Below, piece after piece: positions 32,369 to 42,026 of a DNA stretch of 64,000 bases. The notes under the pieces are model-generated. The model was not told the DNA's origin. It did not search any database and was given only the letters and a program-made list of their open reading frames with translations. The DNA comes from Pontibacter burrus. GTDB taxonomy: Bacteria; Bacteroidota; Bacteroidia; Cytophagales; Hymenobacteraceae. Numbering within the stretch: position 1 is the first letter of the stretch; the number at the start of each line of letters is the position of its first letter. The stretch is from positions 1-64,000 of the forward strand of contig NZ_JAAGWD010000001.1 in the NCBI RefSeq assembly GCF_010686685.1, written 5' to 3'. The translations under genes and the position numbers were made by a program.

Positions 32369-32406
32369 TGGAAACTTTGGATATAAAAAACGTTTCCATA
32401 GTTTTG
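32369..32406 (+). promoter_or_regulatory. tetR promoter with inverted-repeat operator
   Basis: TTG (32377-32379), a 19-nt spacer and TAGTTTTG (32399-32406) form a good promoter for the TetR gene at 32414. The arms TGGAAAC (32369-32375) and GTTTCCA (32392-32398) form a 7-bp inverted repeat with a 16-bp spacer, surrounding the -33 box and abutting the -7 box. This is a plausible site for autorepression by TetR. Confidence 0.6.
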
Positions 32407-32413
32407 CGCCGTT

Positions 32414-33055
32414 ATGAGCAACGCCGAATTAGAAGAGAGAACCGACAACAGACAGAAAATTTCTGAAACAGCTTTCCAGTTGTTTTGCCAGCGCGGTATT
32501 AAAAGTGTGTCGATGGATGATATTGCGCAGTTTCTGGGAATGTCGAAAAAGACGATCTACAAGTGGTTCGACAACAAGAACGAAATTGTAGTGGCCTCAA
32601 CAGGTGCCTACCTGCAAGACATGCAGCAACGTTGCGAAGTACACTTTCAGAACTCCGGCAATGCCATAGAAGAGCTTTTCAACATCATGGCCATGACGCG
32701 CGAGCTCTTCAACCAGTTTCACCCTTCCGTTTTCCACGATCTGCAGAAATACCACCCTGACGCTTTTAAACTATGGATGAAGCACCGCGACGAGTACATG
32801 TTTGAGAAGATAAGGGAGAACCTGCTGCGCGGCATAAAAGAAGGACTTTACCGCAAAGACCTGGATGTGGATGTAATGGCAAAAATACGGCTGGTACAGG
32901 TGGAGTTGCCGTTTAACCCGATCCTGTTTCCGCCACTTAAATACGACCTGAGGCGGGTGCAGATGGCTACTCTGGAGCACTACATGCTGGGCCTGGCCAC
33001 ACTAAAGGGGCACAAGCTGATAAACGAGCTGAAGCACATTAAAGAAGAAGAATAA
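32414..33055 (+). CDS. TetR/AcrR-family regulator of the efflux operon
   Basis: A 213-residue regulator. The N-terminal helix-turn-helix (about 13-60) reads ISETAFQLFCQRGIKSVSMDDIAQFLGMSKKTIYKWF. The all-helical C-terminal ligand domain has no recognisable specificity. First gene of a four- or five-gene rightward operon (TolC, adaptor, RND pump, ACP-like), 24 nt before tolC. Its promoter carries an inverted repeat in operator position, so it probably represses itself and the pump. Confidence 0.88.
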   Translation: MSNAELEERTDNRQKISETAFQLFCQRGIKSVSMDDIAQFLGMSKKTIYKWFDNKNEIVVASTGAYLQDMQQRCEVHFQNSGNAIEELFNIMAMTRELFNQFHPSVFHDLQKYHPDAFKLWMKHRDEYMFEKIRENLLRGIKEGLYRKDLDVDVMAKIRLVQVELPFNPILFPPLKYDLRRVQMATLEHYMLGLATLKGHKLINELKHIKEEE

Positions 33056-33079
33056 CCTACTACCTGACCAAAATAAAAC

Positions 33080-34555
33080 ATGAAAAAAAGTACTACACTA
33101 CTCGTTGCTGTACTGATGCTGCTCGGCTTACCCGGAACCTATGCCCAGGACGCCATGCAACTTAGCCTGCAACAGAGCATAGACTATGCCTTGCAAAACA
33201 GGGCCAGCTTAAAAGCGGCGCAGAACGAGGAGAAAATTGCCAAAGCCAGAACAGGCGAAATACGCGCCATGGGCTTGCCGCAGATAAATGCAGCCGTAGA
33301 AGTGGGCAATAACTTCATCAAGCAGAAAACCCTTTTAGACGTAAGCGATTTCGGTGGTGCCCCGCAGGTACTTGATCCCTTTGTAATCACCCCGGAACAG
33401 CTGGCATCTGGTCAGCCAATTACCCTGACACCAACTTACTCCAGACCAAACCCAGGCCCCGGAGAAGGCGGCTTGCAGGCCATTACTTTTGTGCAGCCCT
33501 ATAACGGCAGCGCAACTGTAACCGGCAGCCAGCTCCTGTTCGATGGCTCTTACCTGATTGGTTTAAAGGCAGCTAAAACCTATACAGAGCTATCGCGCAA
33601 AACCACTACCCAGACCGAGATAGACATTGTAGAGCAGGTGAGCAAAGCCTATTACGGTGTGCTGGTAAACCGGGAGCGCATTGAACTCCTGAACCAGAAC
33701 CTGGTACGTTTAGACACGCTTCTGAACCAGACTCGCATCATGTTCCAGAATGGAGTAGCTGAGCAGTTGGATGTAGACCGCCTGCGCGTGTCTTTTAATA
33801 ACCTGAAAGTGGAACAGCAGCGTGCCGAGCGCCTGATGCAGCTAAGCGAAAACCTGCTGAAATTCCAGATGGGCCTGCCACAGAACCAGGCCGTTGTACT
33901 GACCGATGAACTAAGCGAAGTAGAAGTTGATGTAGCAAAGCCTAATACACAGAACTTTAACTATAGCAACCGCATCGAATTCTCTATTCTGGAAACGCAG
34001 CGCGACCTGGCAGCTTTGGATGTCCGGAACATTAACTCGGGTTACCTGCCTAAACTATACCTGAACGCACGGTACGGCTACAGTGGCGTGGGCGACTCGT
34101 TCTCGGATATTATGAACGTGCGTGCCGGAGCCAACAATATGATAGACCGCAACTGGTTTGATTTTGGTTATGTTGGCGCGCAACTACAACTCCCCATTTT
34201 TGACGGACTTCGCAGGCACTACCAGGTGCAGCAGGCAAAACTACGCTTAGAGAACACCAAGTTTGGTTTTGAGACCCTGCGCCAAAGTATAGACCTGGAA
34301 TTGGAGCAGGCATCAACAGAACTGACCAATGCACTGGATGTGCTTAAATCGCAGCAGGAGAACTTAACACTGGCTGAAGACATAGCGCGTGTGTCGAAAA
34401 TCAAGTTTCAGGAAGGCGTAGGCTCTAACCTGGAAGTGATAACCGCCGAAACCGACCTGCGCCAGGCACAAACCAATTACTACGCTGCCATTTACGACGC
34501 CCTGATTGCCAAAGTAAATTTAGAAAAAGCCAAAGGCACCCTGACCACGAAATAA
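33080..34555 (+). CDS. TolC-family outer-membrane efflux protein
   Basis: This 491-residue protein has a signal peptide (about 1-22, ending TYAQ) and the two OEP repeats of TolC proteins, with long amphipathic helices (ELLNQNLVRLDTLLNQTRIMF in the first; QASTELTNALDVLKSQQENL in the second) and the conserved GVGSNLEVITAETDLRQAQ near the end. It forms the outer-membrane channel for the adaptor and RND pump encoded next. It lies 4 nt ahead of the adaptor gene. Confidence 0.92.
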   Translation: MKKSTTLLVAVLMLLGLPGTYAQDAMQLSLQQSIDYALQNRASLKAAQNEEKIAKARTGEIRAMGLPQINAAVEVGNNFIKQKTLLDVSDFGGAPQVLDPFVITPEQLASGQPITLTPTYSRPNPGPGEGGLQAITFVQPYNGSATVTGSQLLFDGSYLIGLKAAKTYTELSRKTTTQTEIDIVEQVSKAYYGVLVNRERIELLNQNLVRLDTLLNQTRIMFQNGVAEQLDVDRLRVSFNNLKVEQQRAERLMQLSENLLKFQMGLPQNQAVVLTDELSEVEVDVAKPNTQNFNYSNRIEFSILETQRDLAALDVRNINSGYLPKLYLNARYGYSGVGDSFSDIMNVRAGANNMIDRNWFDFGYVGAQLQLPIFDGLRRHYQVQQAKLRLENTKFGFETLRQSIDLELEQASTELTNALDVLKSQQENLTLAEDIARVSKIKFQEGVGSNLEVITAETDLRQAQTNYYAAIYDALIAKVNLEKAKGTLTTK

Positions 34556-34559
34556 AACC

Positions 34560-35741
34560 ATGAAAAACCTTATCCAACCGAAAATGAGACGCATTACCGG
34601 AATTGCCGCAATGGCGCTTATACTAGGCCTTAGCGCCTGTGGCAGCAAAGGCAATGACAAAGAAAGCCAGCTGGCCGCCTTACGTGAGCAGCAGGTAACT
34701 ATAGAAAAGCAGATTGCTGAACTGGAAACCCAACTGAAAGCGGAAGGCAAAAAAGTTAACAGACCCAAAAAGACAGTGCCGGTAACAGTAGTAGCGCTGC
34801 AGCCCGAAACCTTTAGCCACTACCTGGAGATGCAGGGCCGCGTTGATTTTGACCAGAACGTGCTGGTGAGCGCCCGTGTGCCAGGTGTGCTGACCAGCGT
34901 GCGCGTGCAGCCCGGCGACCGCGTAAGCAAAGGCCAGACCATGGCAACTATAGATGCGCAGGTGCTGGAACAGAACATGGCCGAACTGCGCACGCGCCTG
35001 GACCTGGCACGCATTGCTTACGAAAAGCAGAAAAACCTGTGGGACCAGAAGATCGGGACCGAGATGCAGTACCTGACAGCTAAAAACAACAAGGAAGCCC
35101 TGGAGCGCAACCTGGCAGCCCTGCAACAGCAGCGCGATCAGTACAATATTAAAGCTCCTGTAAGTGGTGTGGTAGATGAAGTGATCCCGAATACCGGCGA
35201 AGCAGTAGCACCAGGCATTGGCATTATAAGAGTTGTGAATGTGGCCGGCGGCAAGATTGTAGCCGAAGTATCAGAAGCTTACCTGACCCGCATCAAAAAA
35301 GGCGATAAAGCCATCGTTTACTTCCCTGACCTGAAAAAAGAAGTGCAGACCACAGTGAACGTGGTGGGGAATTTTATTAACCCGACAAGCCGCACCTATA
35401 CGGTGGAACTGAAGCTGGACAATGCTAACGAGGTAGAAATGCGCCCTAATCTGGTAGCTGTCGTGCGCATACAGGATTACGAAAACAAAAACACCATTGT
35501 GGTACCGGTAAATCTGGTGCAGAGAGACGAGAAATCGGAGTTTGTGTATGTGGCTCAGAAAGAGGGCGAAGGCTATGTGGCCGCCAAGCGCATGGTTAAA
35601 ACCGGGCAGAGCTACAAAGGCAACACCGAAGTATTAAGCGGACTGGCAGCCAATGACCAGGTGATAACGGCAGGTTACCAGAACCTGAACGAAGGACAGC
35701 CGGTGGTATTTACCACTACAAACAGCCTGAGCCAGAAGTAA
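34560..35741 (+). CDS. RND efflux periplasmic adaptor lipoprotein
   Basis: A 393-residue membrane-fusion protein. The lipobox LSAC near residue 27 anchors it to the inner membrane. A short coiled coil (about 35-60) precedes the split biotinyl/lipoyl domain (GRVDFDQNVLVSARVPGVLTSVRVQPGD, then NIKAPVSGVVDEVIPNTGEAV), which is separated by a helical hairpin (about 135-200). A beta-barrel and membrane-proximal domain follow. It links the RND pump to TolC. Substrates are unknown. Confidence 0.92.
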   Translation: MKNLIQPKMRRITGIAAMALILGLSACGSKGNDKESQLAALREQQVTIEKQIAELETQLKAEGKKVNRPKKTVPVTVVALQPETFSHYLEMQGRVDFDQNVLVSARVPGVLTSVRVQPGDRVSKGQTMATIDAQVLEQNMAELRTRLDLARIAYEKQKNLWDQKIGTEMQYLTAKNNKEALERNLAALQQQRDQYNIKAPVSGVVDEVIPNTGEAVAPGIGIIRVVNVAGGKIVAEVSEAYLTRIKKGDKAIVYFPDLKKEVQTTVNVVGNFINPTSRTYTVELKLDNANEVEMRPNLVAVVRIQDYENKNTIVVPVNLVQRDEKSEFVYVAQKEGEGYVAAKRMVKTGQSYKGNTEVLSGLAANDQVITAGYQNLNEGQPVVFTTTNSLSQK

Positions 35742-35764
35742 GCCTACACTATTAACCTAAAACT

Positions 35765-38700
35765 ATGAAAGAGTTCAAGCCAACCAGTTGGTCTGTCAAT
35801 AATAAAACCAGCATCTACATCATCACGCTGATCATTTCGATCTGGGGTATCTTCTCTTACATCAACATCCAGAAAGAGAACTTCCCTGACATCGTGATCC
35901 CGACGGTGTTTGTGAGCACCATTTATGCCGGTACCTCCCCTTCCGATATCGAAAACCTGGTAACACGCCCCATCGAGAAAGAAATAAAATCTATCTCCGG
36001 TGTTAAAAAGATCACGTCCAATTCCATCCAGGATTTCTCGATGGTGGTGGTAGAGTTTAACACCGATGTAGATGTGTCCGAAGCCAAGCAGCAGGTGAAA
36101 GATGCCGTAGACAAAGCCCGCCCCGACCTGCCAACCGACCTTACCCAGGAACCAAACGTGCAGGACATCAACTTTTCGGAGTTCCCAATCATGCAGGTTA
36201 ACATTTCGGGCAACTATAGCCTGGACCAGCTGAAGAACTACGCCGAAGACATACAGGACCGCATCGAATCGCTGACCGAAATTACCCGTGTGGATATGGT
36301 GGGCGCCCTGGACAAGGAAGTGCAGGTAGATGTGGACATGTACAAAATGCAGGCAGCCAAGGTAACTTTTAATGATATCTCTAACGCCATCGCATATGAG
36401 AACTTAACCCTATCGGGCGGTAACGTGACTGTCGGCGAAATGAAGCGCTCGGTGCGTATAGTTGGCCAATATGCGGATCCAAACCTGATCGGGGATATAG
36501 TGGTAAAATCGGTGCCAGGTGCCAACATTCAACTGAAAGAGATTGCTACTGTTAGAGAAGGCTTTGAAGAGCAGGAAAGTTTTGCCCGCCTGGATAACAA
36601 GCCGGTAATTACACTCAGCGTGATCAAGCGTAGCGGCGAGAACCTGATCGAAGCATCAGACAAAATAGATGCGCTTTTAGATGACATGGAAGGCTCTGTA
36701 CTGCCAGCCGATTTGAAAGTTAGCGTTACCGGCGAGCAGGCCACCCAAACCAGGCACACCCTCAACGACCTGATCAATACCATCATCATCGGGTTTGTGC
36801 TGGTTACCATTATCCTGATGTTCTTTATGGGTACGACCAACGCCATATTTGTGGGTTTGTCGGTGCCTATCTCTATGTTCGTAGCCTTCCTGCTCTTCGA
36901 TTCGATGGGCGTATCGCTGAACATGATCGTGCTCTTTGCATTTCTGCTTGCCCTGGGTATAGTGGTGGACGATGCCATTGTAGTGATCGAGAATACGCAC
37001 CGTATTTTCCATACATCAAACCTCGGTATAGTTAAAGCGGCAAAGGTGGCCGCTGGCGAAGTGTTTGTGCCAGTGCTGGCAGGTACGCTTACAACTATAG
37101 CACCTTTCTTCCCGCTGCTGTTCTGGCCGGGTATAGTTGGGGAGTTCATGTTTTACCTGCCCATTACGCTTATTGTAACCCTGATGGCGTCGTTGCTGGT
37201 GGCCTTTATTATTAACCCGGTATTTGCGGTGTCTTTTATGAAGAAAGACCACGCCGCCCCGACTGCCAGACAGAATAAGCGCTTCCTGACTATTATAGGC
37301 GTAATTGTGGTAATCGCCATCGTGTTTTACATCATGGGCTCATTCGGCACGGCAAACCTGATCATGTTGGGTGTAGTTTTAGTGGCCCTGAACCGCTTTG
37401 TATTTACCCGCCTGATCAACAAATTCCAGAGCAATACGCTCCCCAAGTTTATGTCCGGTTACGAGCGCCTGCTGCGCTGGATGTTGGTAGGCTGGCGCCC
37501 GGTTGCCGTTTTTGCCGGCATATTCGGCCTGCTGATTCTCTCTATTATATTGGTTGGCATACGTTCCCCAAAAGTGGTTTTCTTCCCCGACAGCGACCCG
37601 AACTTTGTATACACTTACATACAGATGCCGGTTGGTACCGACCAGGTTGTTACCGACTCGGTTACCAAAGTAGTAGAGAAGAGAATTTATAAGGTAATCG
37701 GCGAAAACAATCCGGATGTAGAGTCGGTTATTTCGAACGTAGCGATCGGGGCCGGCGACCAGAACGACAGAAGCGCCACAGCACAATCCCACAAAGGGAA
37801 GGTAACTGTAGCGTTTGTAGAGTACATGTATCGTGTAGGCGACAAGACCACATCGGCCTACATGAACGAAATCCGTGAGGCTGTGAAGGGAATACCGGGC
37901 GCTGAAATTACGGTTGATAAAGAGCAGAACGGCCCGCCGGTAGGCAAACCGATCAGCATCGAAATTTCCGGCGAAGATTTTACCGAACTGATTGCGCTGT
38001 CTAAAAACGTGGAGCAGTTTATCAACAACCAGGGGATAGAAGGTATTGAAGGCCTTAAATCGGACCTGGAAGACAGCAAACCGGAAATTGTGGTAAACAT
38101 TAACCGCGAGCGTGCCAACCGCGAAGGAATCAGTACTGGTCAGATTGGTCAAGAGATCAGGACAGCTATTTTTGGAAGAGAAGCTTCTAAATTTAAACTG
38201 GACGAAGACGAATACCCGATACAGGTGCGCTATGCTGAGCCTTACCGCAAAAACATAGATGCCCTGCTGGATTCGCGCCTGACCTACCGCGACATGAACA
38301 CAGGCCAGGTGCGCCAGATTCCGCTTTCGTCGGTAGCAAGTATAGAATATGGTACAACTTATGGCGGTATTAAGCGCAAAAACTTAAAACGAGTTGTAAC
38401 TTTGGAGTCGAATGTGCTGGACGGGTACAACGCAAACGAGGTGGTGCAACAAATAGAGCAGTCGCTGCAGGATTTCCAGACGCCGGAAGGCTATGAAGTG
38501 CGCATGGGCGGCCAGCAGGAAGAGCAGCAGGAAACATTCCAGTTTCTGTTACTGGCGCTGGTGGCAGCTTTCTTCATCATCTTCCTGATTCTGGTTACGC
38601 AGTTTAACTCGGTATCCAAGCCGTTTATCATACTTTCAGAAGTGTTGTTCAGTATCATCGGGGTGCTGCTGGGCTTTTCTATCTTTAGAATGGATGCTTC

Positions 38701-39178
38701 TATAGTTATGACAGGTGTGGGTATAGTTGCGCTGGCCGGTATAGTAGTGAAGAATGGTATACTTATAGTTGAGTTTACAGACCTGTTGCTGGAAGAAGGC
38801 AAGGAACTGAAGGAAGCTATAGTTGAGGCCGGCAAAACACGCCTTAACCCGGTTATACTTACCGCTATGGCAACTATATTGGGACTGATACCGCTGGCGT
38901 TGGGTGTAAACCTGAACTTCTATACCCTGTTTACGGAGTTTAAGCCAAACTTCTTTATGGGTGGCGAAAGTGCAGCTTTTTGGGGCCCGCTCGCCTGGAC
39001 CATCATTTTTGGCCTGGGATTTGCGACCATCGTGACGCTGCTTATTGTGCCGGTAATGTACTTACTGAACGAGAAATTAAAAGACAAGCTGATAGGCAAA
39101 AAGAAAAGAGCCGCAGCTTTAAAGATAAAGCAGGAGCAAATGCCTGTGAATGGTAAAGTTAGAGAATACACTTATTAA
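35765..39178 (+). CDS. RND efflux permease (AcrB/HAE1 type)
   Basis: A 1137-residue pump with the duplicated RND architecture. The proton-relay aspartates are visible in LGIVVDDAIVVIENTHR (about 400). Periplasmic porter loops lie at about 35-335 and 610-905. Extra hydrophobic helices (about 500-560 and 575-600) enlarge the central region, as in other Bacteroidota pumps of this kind. The length exceeds the usual 1030-1050 mainly because of that insertion. It exports drugs, lipids or metabolites with the adjacent adaptor and TolC. The ACP-like gene begins 10 nt after its stop. Confidence 0.93.
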   Translation: MKEFKPTSWSVNNKTSIYIITLIISIWGIFSYINIQKENFPDIVIPTVFVSTIYAGTSPSDIENLVTRPIEKEIKSISGVKKITSNSIQDFSMVVVEFNTDVDVSEAKQQVKDAVDKARPDLPTDLTQEPNVQDINFSEFPIMQVNISGNYSLDQLKNYAEDIQDRIESLTEITRVDMVGALDKEVQVDVDMYKMQAAKVTFNDISNAIAYENLTLSGGNVTVGEMKRSVRIVGQYADPNLIGDIVVKSVPGANIQLKEIATVREGFEEQESFARLDNKPVITLSVIKRSGENLIEASDKIDALLDDMEGSVLPADLKVSVTGEQATQTRHTLNDLINTIIIGFVLVTIILMFFMGTTNAIFVGLSVPISMFVAFLLFDSMGVSLNMIVLFAFLLALGIVVDDAIVVIENTHRIFHTSNLGIVKAAKVAAGEVFVPVLAGTLTTIAPFFPLLFWPGIVGEFMFYLPITLIVTLMASLLVAFIINPVFAVSFMKKDHAAPTARQNKRFLTIIGVIVVIAIVFYIMGSFGTANLIMLGVVLVALNRFVFTRLINKFQSNTLPKFMSGYERLLRWMLVGWRPVAVFAGIFGLLILSIILVGIRSPKVVFFPDSDPNFVYTYIQMPVGTDQVVTDSVTKVVEKRIYKVIGENNPDVESVISNVAIGAGDQNDRSATAQSHKGKVTVAFVEYMYRVGDKTTSAYMNEIREAVKGIPGAEITVDKEQNGPPVGKPISIEISGEDFTELIALSKNVEQFINNQGIEGIEGLKSDLEDSKPEIVVNINRERANREGISTGQIGQEIRTAIFGREASKFKLDEDEYPIQVRYAEPYRKNIDALLDSRLTYRDMNTGQVRQIPLSSVASIEYGTTYGGIKRKNLKRVVTLESNVLDGYNANEVVQQIEQSLQDFQTPEGYEVRMGGQQEEQQETFQFLLLALVAAFFIIFLILVTQFNSVSKPFIILSEVLFSIIGVLLGFSIFRMDASIVMTGVGIVALAGIVVKNGILIVEFTDLLLEEGKELKEAIVEAGKTRLNPVILTAMATILGLIPLALGVNLNFYTLFTEFKPNFFMGGESAAFWGPLAWTIIFGLGFATIVTLLIVPVMYLLNEKLKDKLIGKKKRAAALKIKQEQMPVNGKVREYTY

Positions 39179-39188
39179 TAGAGTACCC

Positions 39189-39443
39189 ATGATTACGACT
39201 GATAAAGCTATTGAGCAGGAGGTTATCCGTATCATTAGCAGAACAAAAAAAGTAAAGCCATCCCGCTTACAAAGTGATGTGAGCCTGGAACAAAAACTGG
39301 GTTTCGATACGCTGGATGTAGTAGATATTATTCTTGCCCTGGAAAAAAATTTCCATATCGTGATTCCGGATGAAGTGCCGATTAACACGGTGGGCGATTT
39401 TGTAACCTATGTGGCTGACCATACTGAAACAGTAGCGGCCTGA
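39189..39443 (+). CDS. Acyl-carrier-like protein lacking the attachment serine
   Basis: An 84-residue protein; the start at 39189 follows the pump stop, while an earlier in-frame start would overlap it. It has the four-helix ACP pattern and length, with LEQKLGFDTLDVVDIILALEKNFHIVIPDE corresponding to the LGADSLDTVELVMALEE region of AcpP. The residue at the phosphopantetheine position is Thr (codon 39309-39311) instead of Ser, so normal holo-ACP formation is unlikely. Its place at the end of the efflux operon suggests a role with the pump, perhaps as a lipid- or protein-binding module, but this is speculative. Confidence 0.7.
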   Translation: MITTDKAIEQEVIRIISRTKKVKPSRLQSDVSLEQKLGFDTLDVVDIILALEKNFHIVIPDEVPINTVGDFVTYVADHTETVAA

Positions 39444-39464
39444 CATTTTTACTTCTTAAACAGC

Positions 39465-39493
39465 AAAGGCGGGAAAACATCCCGCCTTTTTTT
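39465..39493 (+). terminator. Terminator of the efflux operon
   Basis: AAAGGCGGG (39465-39473) and CCCGCCTTT (from 39481) form a perfect stem, followed by a T-run to 39493. Confidence 0.9.
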
Positions 39494-39643
39494 ATTTCCC
39501 TAACTATAGCTGAATCATTAAGCGAGTGCTCTTGTCAAACTATAGTTCCCGGCACAAATCAGGCACTCTTTTCGCAACAACGCTGTTAGATGACCTAAAT
39601 CTGTGCTAACTTGCGCCGCATTTTTATAAATCACTAAAAACCT

Positions 39644-41089
39644 GTGAGATCCAACCCTTTATCAACACTTGCATTGCTGCTTTCGGCGGCTCTTTATTTA
39701 TCCGGCTGCACCAGCACATCCAAACTGCAGACGCAGGCGCCTGAAACTACTGTTCTGGCGGCTCCGGCATATCAGCCAAAGCTCTCTTCTATTACCATTC
39801 CTGTAAGCGTGCAGGTGGCAACTATAGAAGAAATGCTGAACCGCGAATTTGCCGGCGTACTTTACCGCGACACCAACCTGGACGATGACAACGTTGCCGT
39901 AACGGTAAGCAAGAATGGCCGCATAACTATCCGCGCCGATAAAGACAAACTATACTTCAGCGTGCCGCTTAACATCTACGCCAAAGGTCGCTGGAAATGG
40001 GATCCTTGCCAGCTTTGCCCGGCCATAGATAAAACCGAAGACACCAAGTTCGACATGGTGATCAACACGGAAAGCAAGATAAACCTGACAGAGGACTATA
40101 AGCTGAAAACCACCACTACCGGCAACTTCGAGTGGGGAAATACCAAACCTGTATTGGAGCTAGGTCCGTTAAAAATTGGCCTGGCGCGCTTTGTAGAGCC
40201 GGAGCTGCGCAAGCAAATGGCAAACCTGACCAAACAGCTGGATAATGAGCTACAGAAACAGGTAGATGTAAAGAAATACGTACTTCAAGCCTGGACCATG
40301 CTGCAAGAGCCGGTAAAAGTTAACGACGACATGAACGCCTGGCTGCAGGTAGTGCCGCAGGATGTACGCGTAACGCCACTTCAGCTGCGCAACGGCACCC
40401 TGGCTATGCGCATTGGCATTACCTCTTACATAAACGTGACTACTGATGGTAAACCTATAGTTAAAACCAACAAAGCCCTCCCAAAACTGGTGCTCGACAA
40501 TAAACTTACCGATAACATTCAGGTAGGCTTAACCGCAGATATACCTTACACCCACGCTACCAAAATGCTGCAACAGCAGGTGGCCAACCAGACGTATAAG
40601 TTCGATGATGGCAAGAGCCAGCTAACCGTAAAAGATGCCGCCATTAGCCCGGCCGGCGACCAGCTTACCCTGATGCTGGACGTGGATGGCAAAACAAAAG
40701 CCGGTTTATTCACTAAAAAGATTGTAGGCAAAGTATACCTGCGCGGCACGCCATACTACGATGCAACTACAGCATCTATAAAGGTTAAAGATGTGGACTA
40801 TACCCTGGAAACCAAAGATAAACTGCTAAACACAGCCAGCTGGTTAGCCAAGAATAAGTTTAAGGACATGATTCAGCAGCAGGTAAACATACCGGTGAAA
40901 GACCAGCTGACCGATGCCCATAAATCGCTGCAGCAAGCCCTGGACAAACAAGGCCGCGTGCACGAATCGGTTATGCTGAAAGGTAAAATACAGACCATAG
41001 AGACGGACAACATTTACCTGACTCCTACTGCCATCCGGGCGGTTATAAATGCAAAAGGCAGCCTCACCGCAACTATAGACAAACTATAG
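39644..41089 (+). CDS. DUF4403 family lipoprotein
   Basis: This 481-residue lipoprotein (GTG start; lipobox LSGC ending near residue 22) has the DUF4403 pattern along its length: SITIPVSVQVATIEEMLNREF near 50, a strand-rich middle with a Cys pair in WKWDPCQLCPAI, and a duplicated second half with VGLTADIPYTHATKML. The repeated strand-helix arrangement suggests a lipid-binding tubular fold, which is my inference. Common in Bacteroidota, with unknown function. It stands alone before a perfect bidirectional terminator. Confidence 0.75.
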   Translation: MRSNPLSTLALLLSAALYLSGCTSTSKLQTQAPETTVLAAPAYQPKLSSITIPVSVQVATIEEMLNREFAGVLYRDTNLDDDNVAVTVSKNGRITIRADKDKLYFSVPLNIYAKGRWKWDPCQLCPAIDKTEDTKFDMVINTESKINLTEDYKLKTTTTGNFEWGNTKPVLELGPLKIGLARFVEPELRKQMANLTKQLDNELQKQVDVKKYVLQAWTMLQEPVKVNDDMNAWLQVVPQDVRVTPLQLRNGTLAMRIGITSYINVTTDGKPIVKTNKALPKLVLDNKLTDNIQVGLTADIPYTHATKMLQQQVANQTYKFDDGKSQLTVKDAAISPAGDQLTLMLDVDGKTKAGLFTKKIVGKVYLRGTPYYDATTASIKVKDVDYTLETKDKLLNTASWLAKNKFKDMIQQQVNIPVKDQLTDAHKSLQQALDKQGRVHESVMLKGKIQTIETDNIYLTPTAIRAVINAKGSLTATIDKL

Positions 41090-41104
41090 TTACAAATGAC
41101 CACT

Positions 41105-41145
41105 AAACTATAAACGGCCGCTACACAAGTGGCCGTTTATAGTTT
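41105..41145. terminator. Perfect bidirectional terminator with AAACTATA arms
   Basis: AAACTATAAACGGCC (41105-41119) and GGCCGTTTATAGTTT (41131-41145) pair over all 15 positions. It serves DUF4403 (rightward) and the leftward gene at 41137, whose stop lies inside the right arm. Confidence 0.9.
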
Positions 41146-41889
41146 CCGGATTGGCCTGGGGCTATTGAATGTGGTGTTAGGTATTTGGCTGGGAGTAGCA
41201 ATGTTGGCAATTGTAAAGTCGCTTTCGGGGTTGCTGCGGTCCGATGCCAGCATTATAGTTCCGTAGTTCTTATAGTCTGCCCAGCGGCGCATGAACGTGG
41301 GTTCTTTGTCGTGAAAATCTTTAAAGTAAGCCCATTGCGTTATCAACCCTGATTTTTTATCTATCCACAGATGATATTTATTTTCAGGTGTCAGGCCCAC
41401 ATGATCAAAGGTCATCTCTAGCATATCCGCTGCTGCACCATTCATTGTTTTGCCTCCACCAATGTATTTCAGATTTACGCCGGGGTCCTGTAGTTTAAAG
41501 GGCATCACCAGCCAGTAAGCATTGTTTATCCAGGCAGCATAGGCTTTGTCCAGCAGCTTTTGCTTTTCTTTTCCGCTCTGTAATTCTTTCCCGTCAACAT
41601 ACACGCGTCCGTCCTTTGTTCGGGTATTGATAATGGCAACCAGGCTATCTTTCTCCCACCGGAAACGGTCAGCTTTTTTATCCCATACCTGGTACTGATC
41701 CCTGAAGCTCCAGGCTATAAAGCGGGTATTGTTCCAGCCTTGTTTGCCGCCCATCTGCTGCATTACTTTCTGAGCCAGTTCCTGTGCTTTTTTGTCCTGC
41801 GCAGCGGCCGGTGCTGTGTTAAATGCCATTGAAAAGAACAACAGCAGCCAAAACACGCCGTCTTGAAAGTTATTTCTTAATTTGTACAT
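41137..41889 (-). CDS. Secreted LolA-like hypothetical protein
   Basis: A 250-residue exported protein with a signal peptide ending around AAAQDKKA (about residue 30). The mature part has alternating strands such as FIAWSFRDQYQVWDK, NAYWLVMPFKLQDPG and YHLWIDKKSGLITQWAYF. This resembles the outer-membrane lipoprotein-sorting (LolA/LolB) fold seen in many Bacteroidota proteins of unknown function. The ATG at 41889 is preferred to the GTG one codon upstream. Its stop lies in the shared terminator arm. Confidence 0.6.
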   Translation of the reverse strand: MYKLRNNFQDGVFWLLLFFSMAFNTAPAAAQDKKAQELAQKVMQQMGGKQGWNNTRFIAWSFRDQYQVWDKKADRFRWEKDSLVAIINTRTKDGRVYVDGKELQSGKEKQKLLDKAYAAWINNAYWLVMPFKLQDPGVNLKYIGGGKTMNGAAADMLEMTFDHVGLTPENKYHLWIDKKSGLITQWAYFKDFHDKEPTFMRRWADYKNYGTIMLASDRSNPESDFTIANIATPSQIPNTTFNSPRPIRKL

Positions 41890-42026
41890 CACGCCTTACA
41901 TTTATATTATAGAAAGTATACGTTTCCAGAGGATAGTTTGTCATTTCCCGATGTACGAAAAGTGCAGTATCCAACAATCATACAACCGGAACGTAATCAA
42001 AAGCCGGAACTACACAAACGCACTAT

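Noticed and set aside
37379..38152. Leftward 257-residue open frame inside the RND pump gene
   Set aside because: The sense strand is a clear pump with conserved motifs. The antisense product has no recognisable feature.
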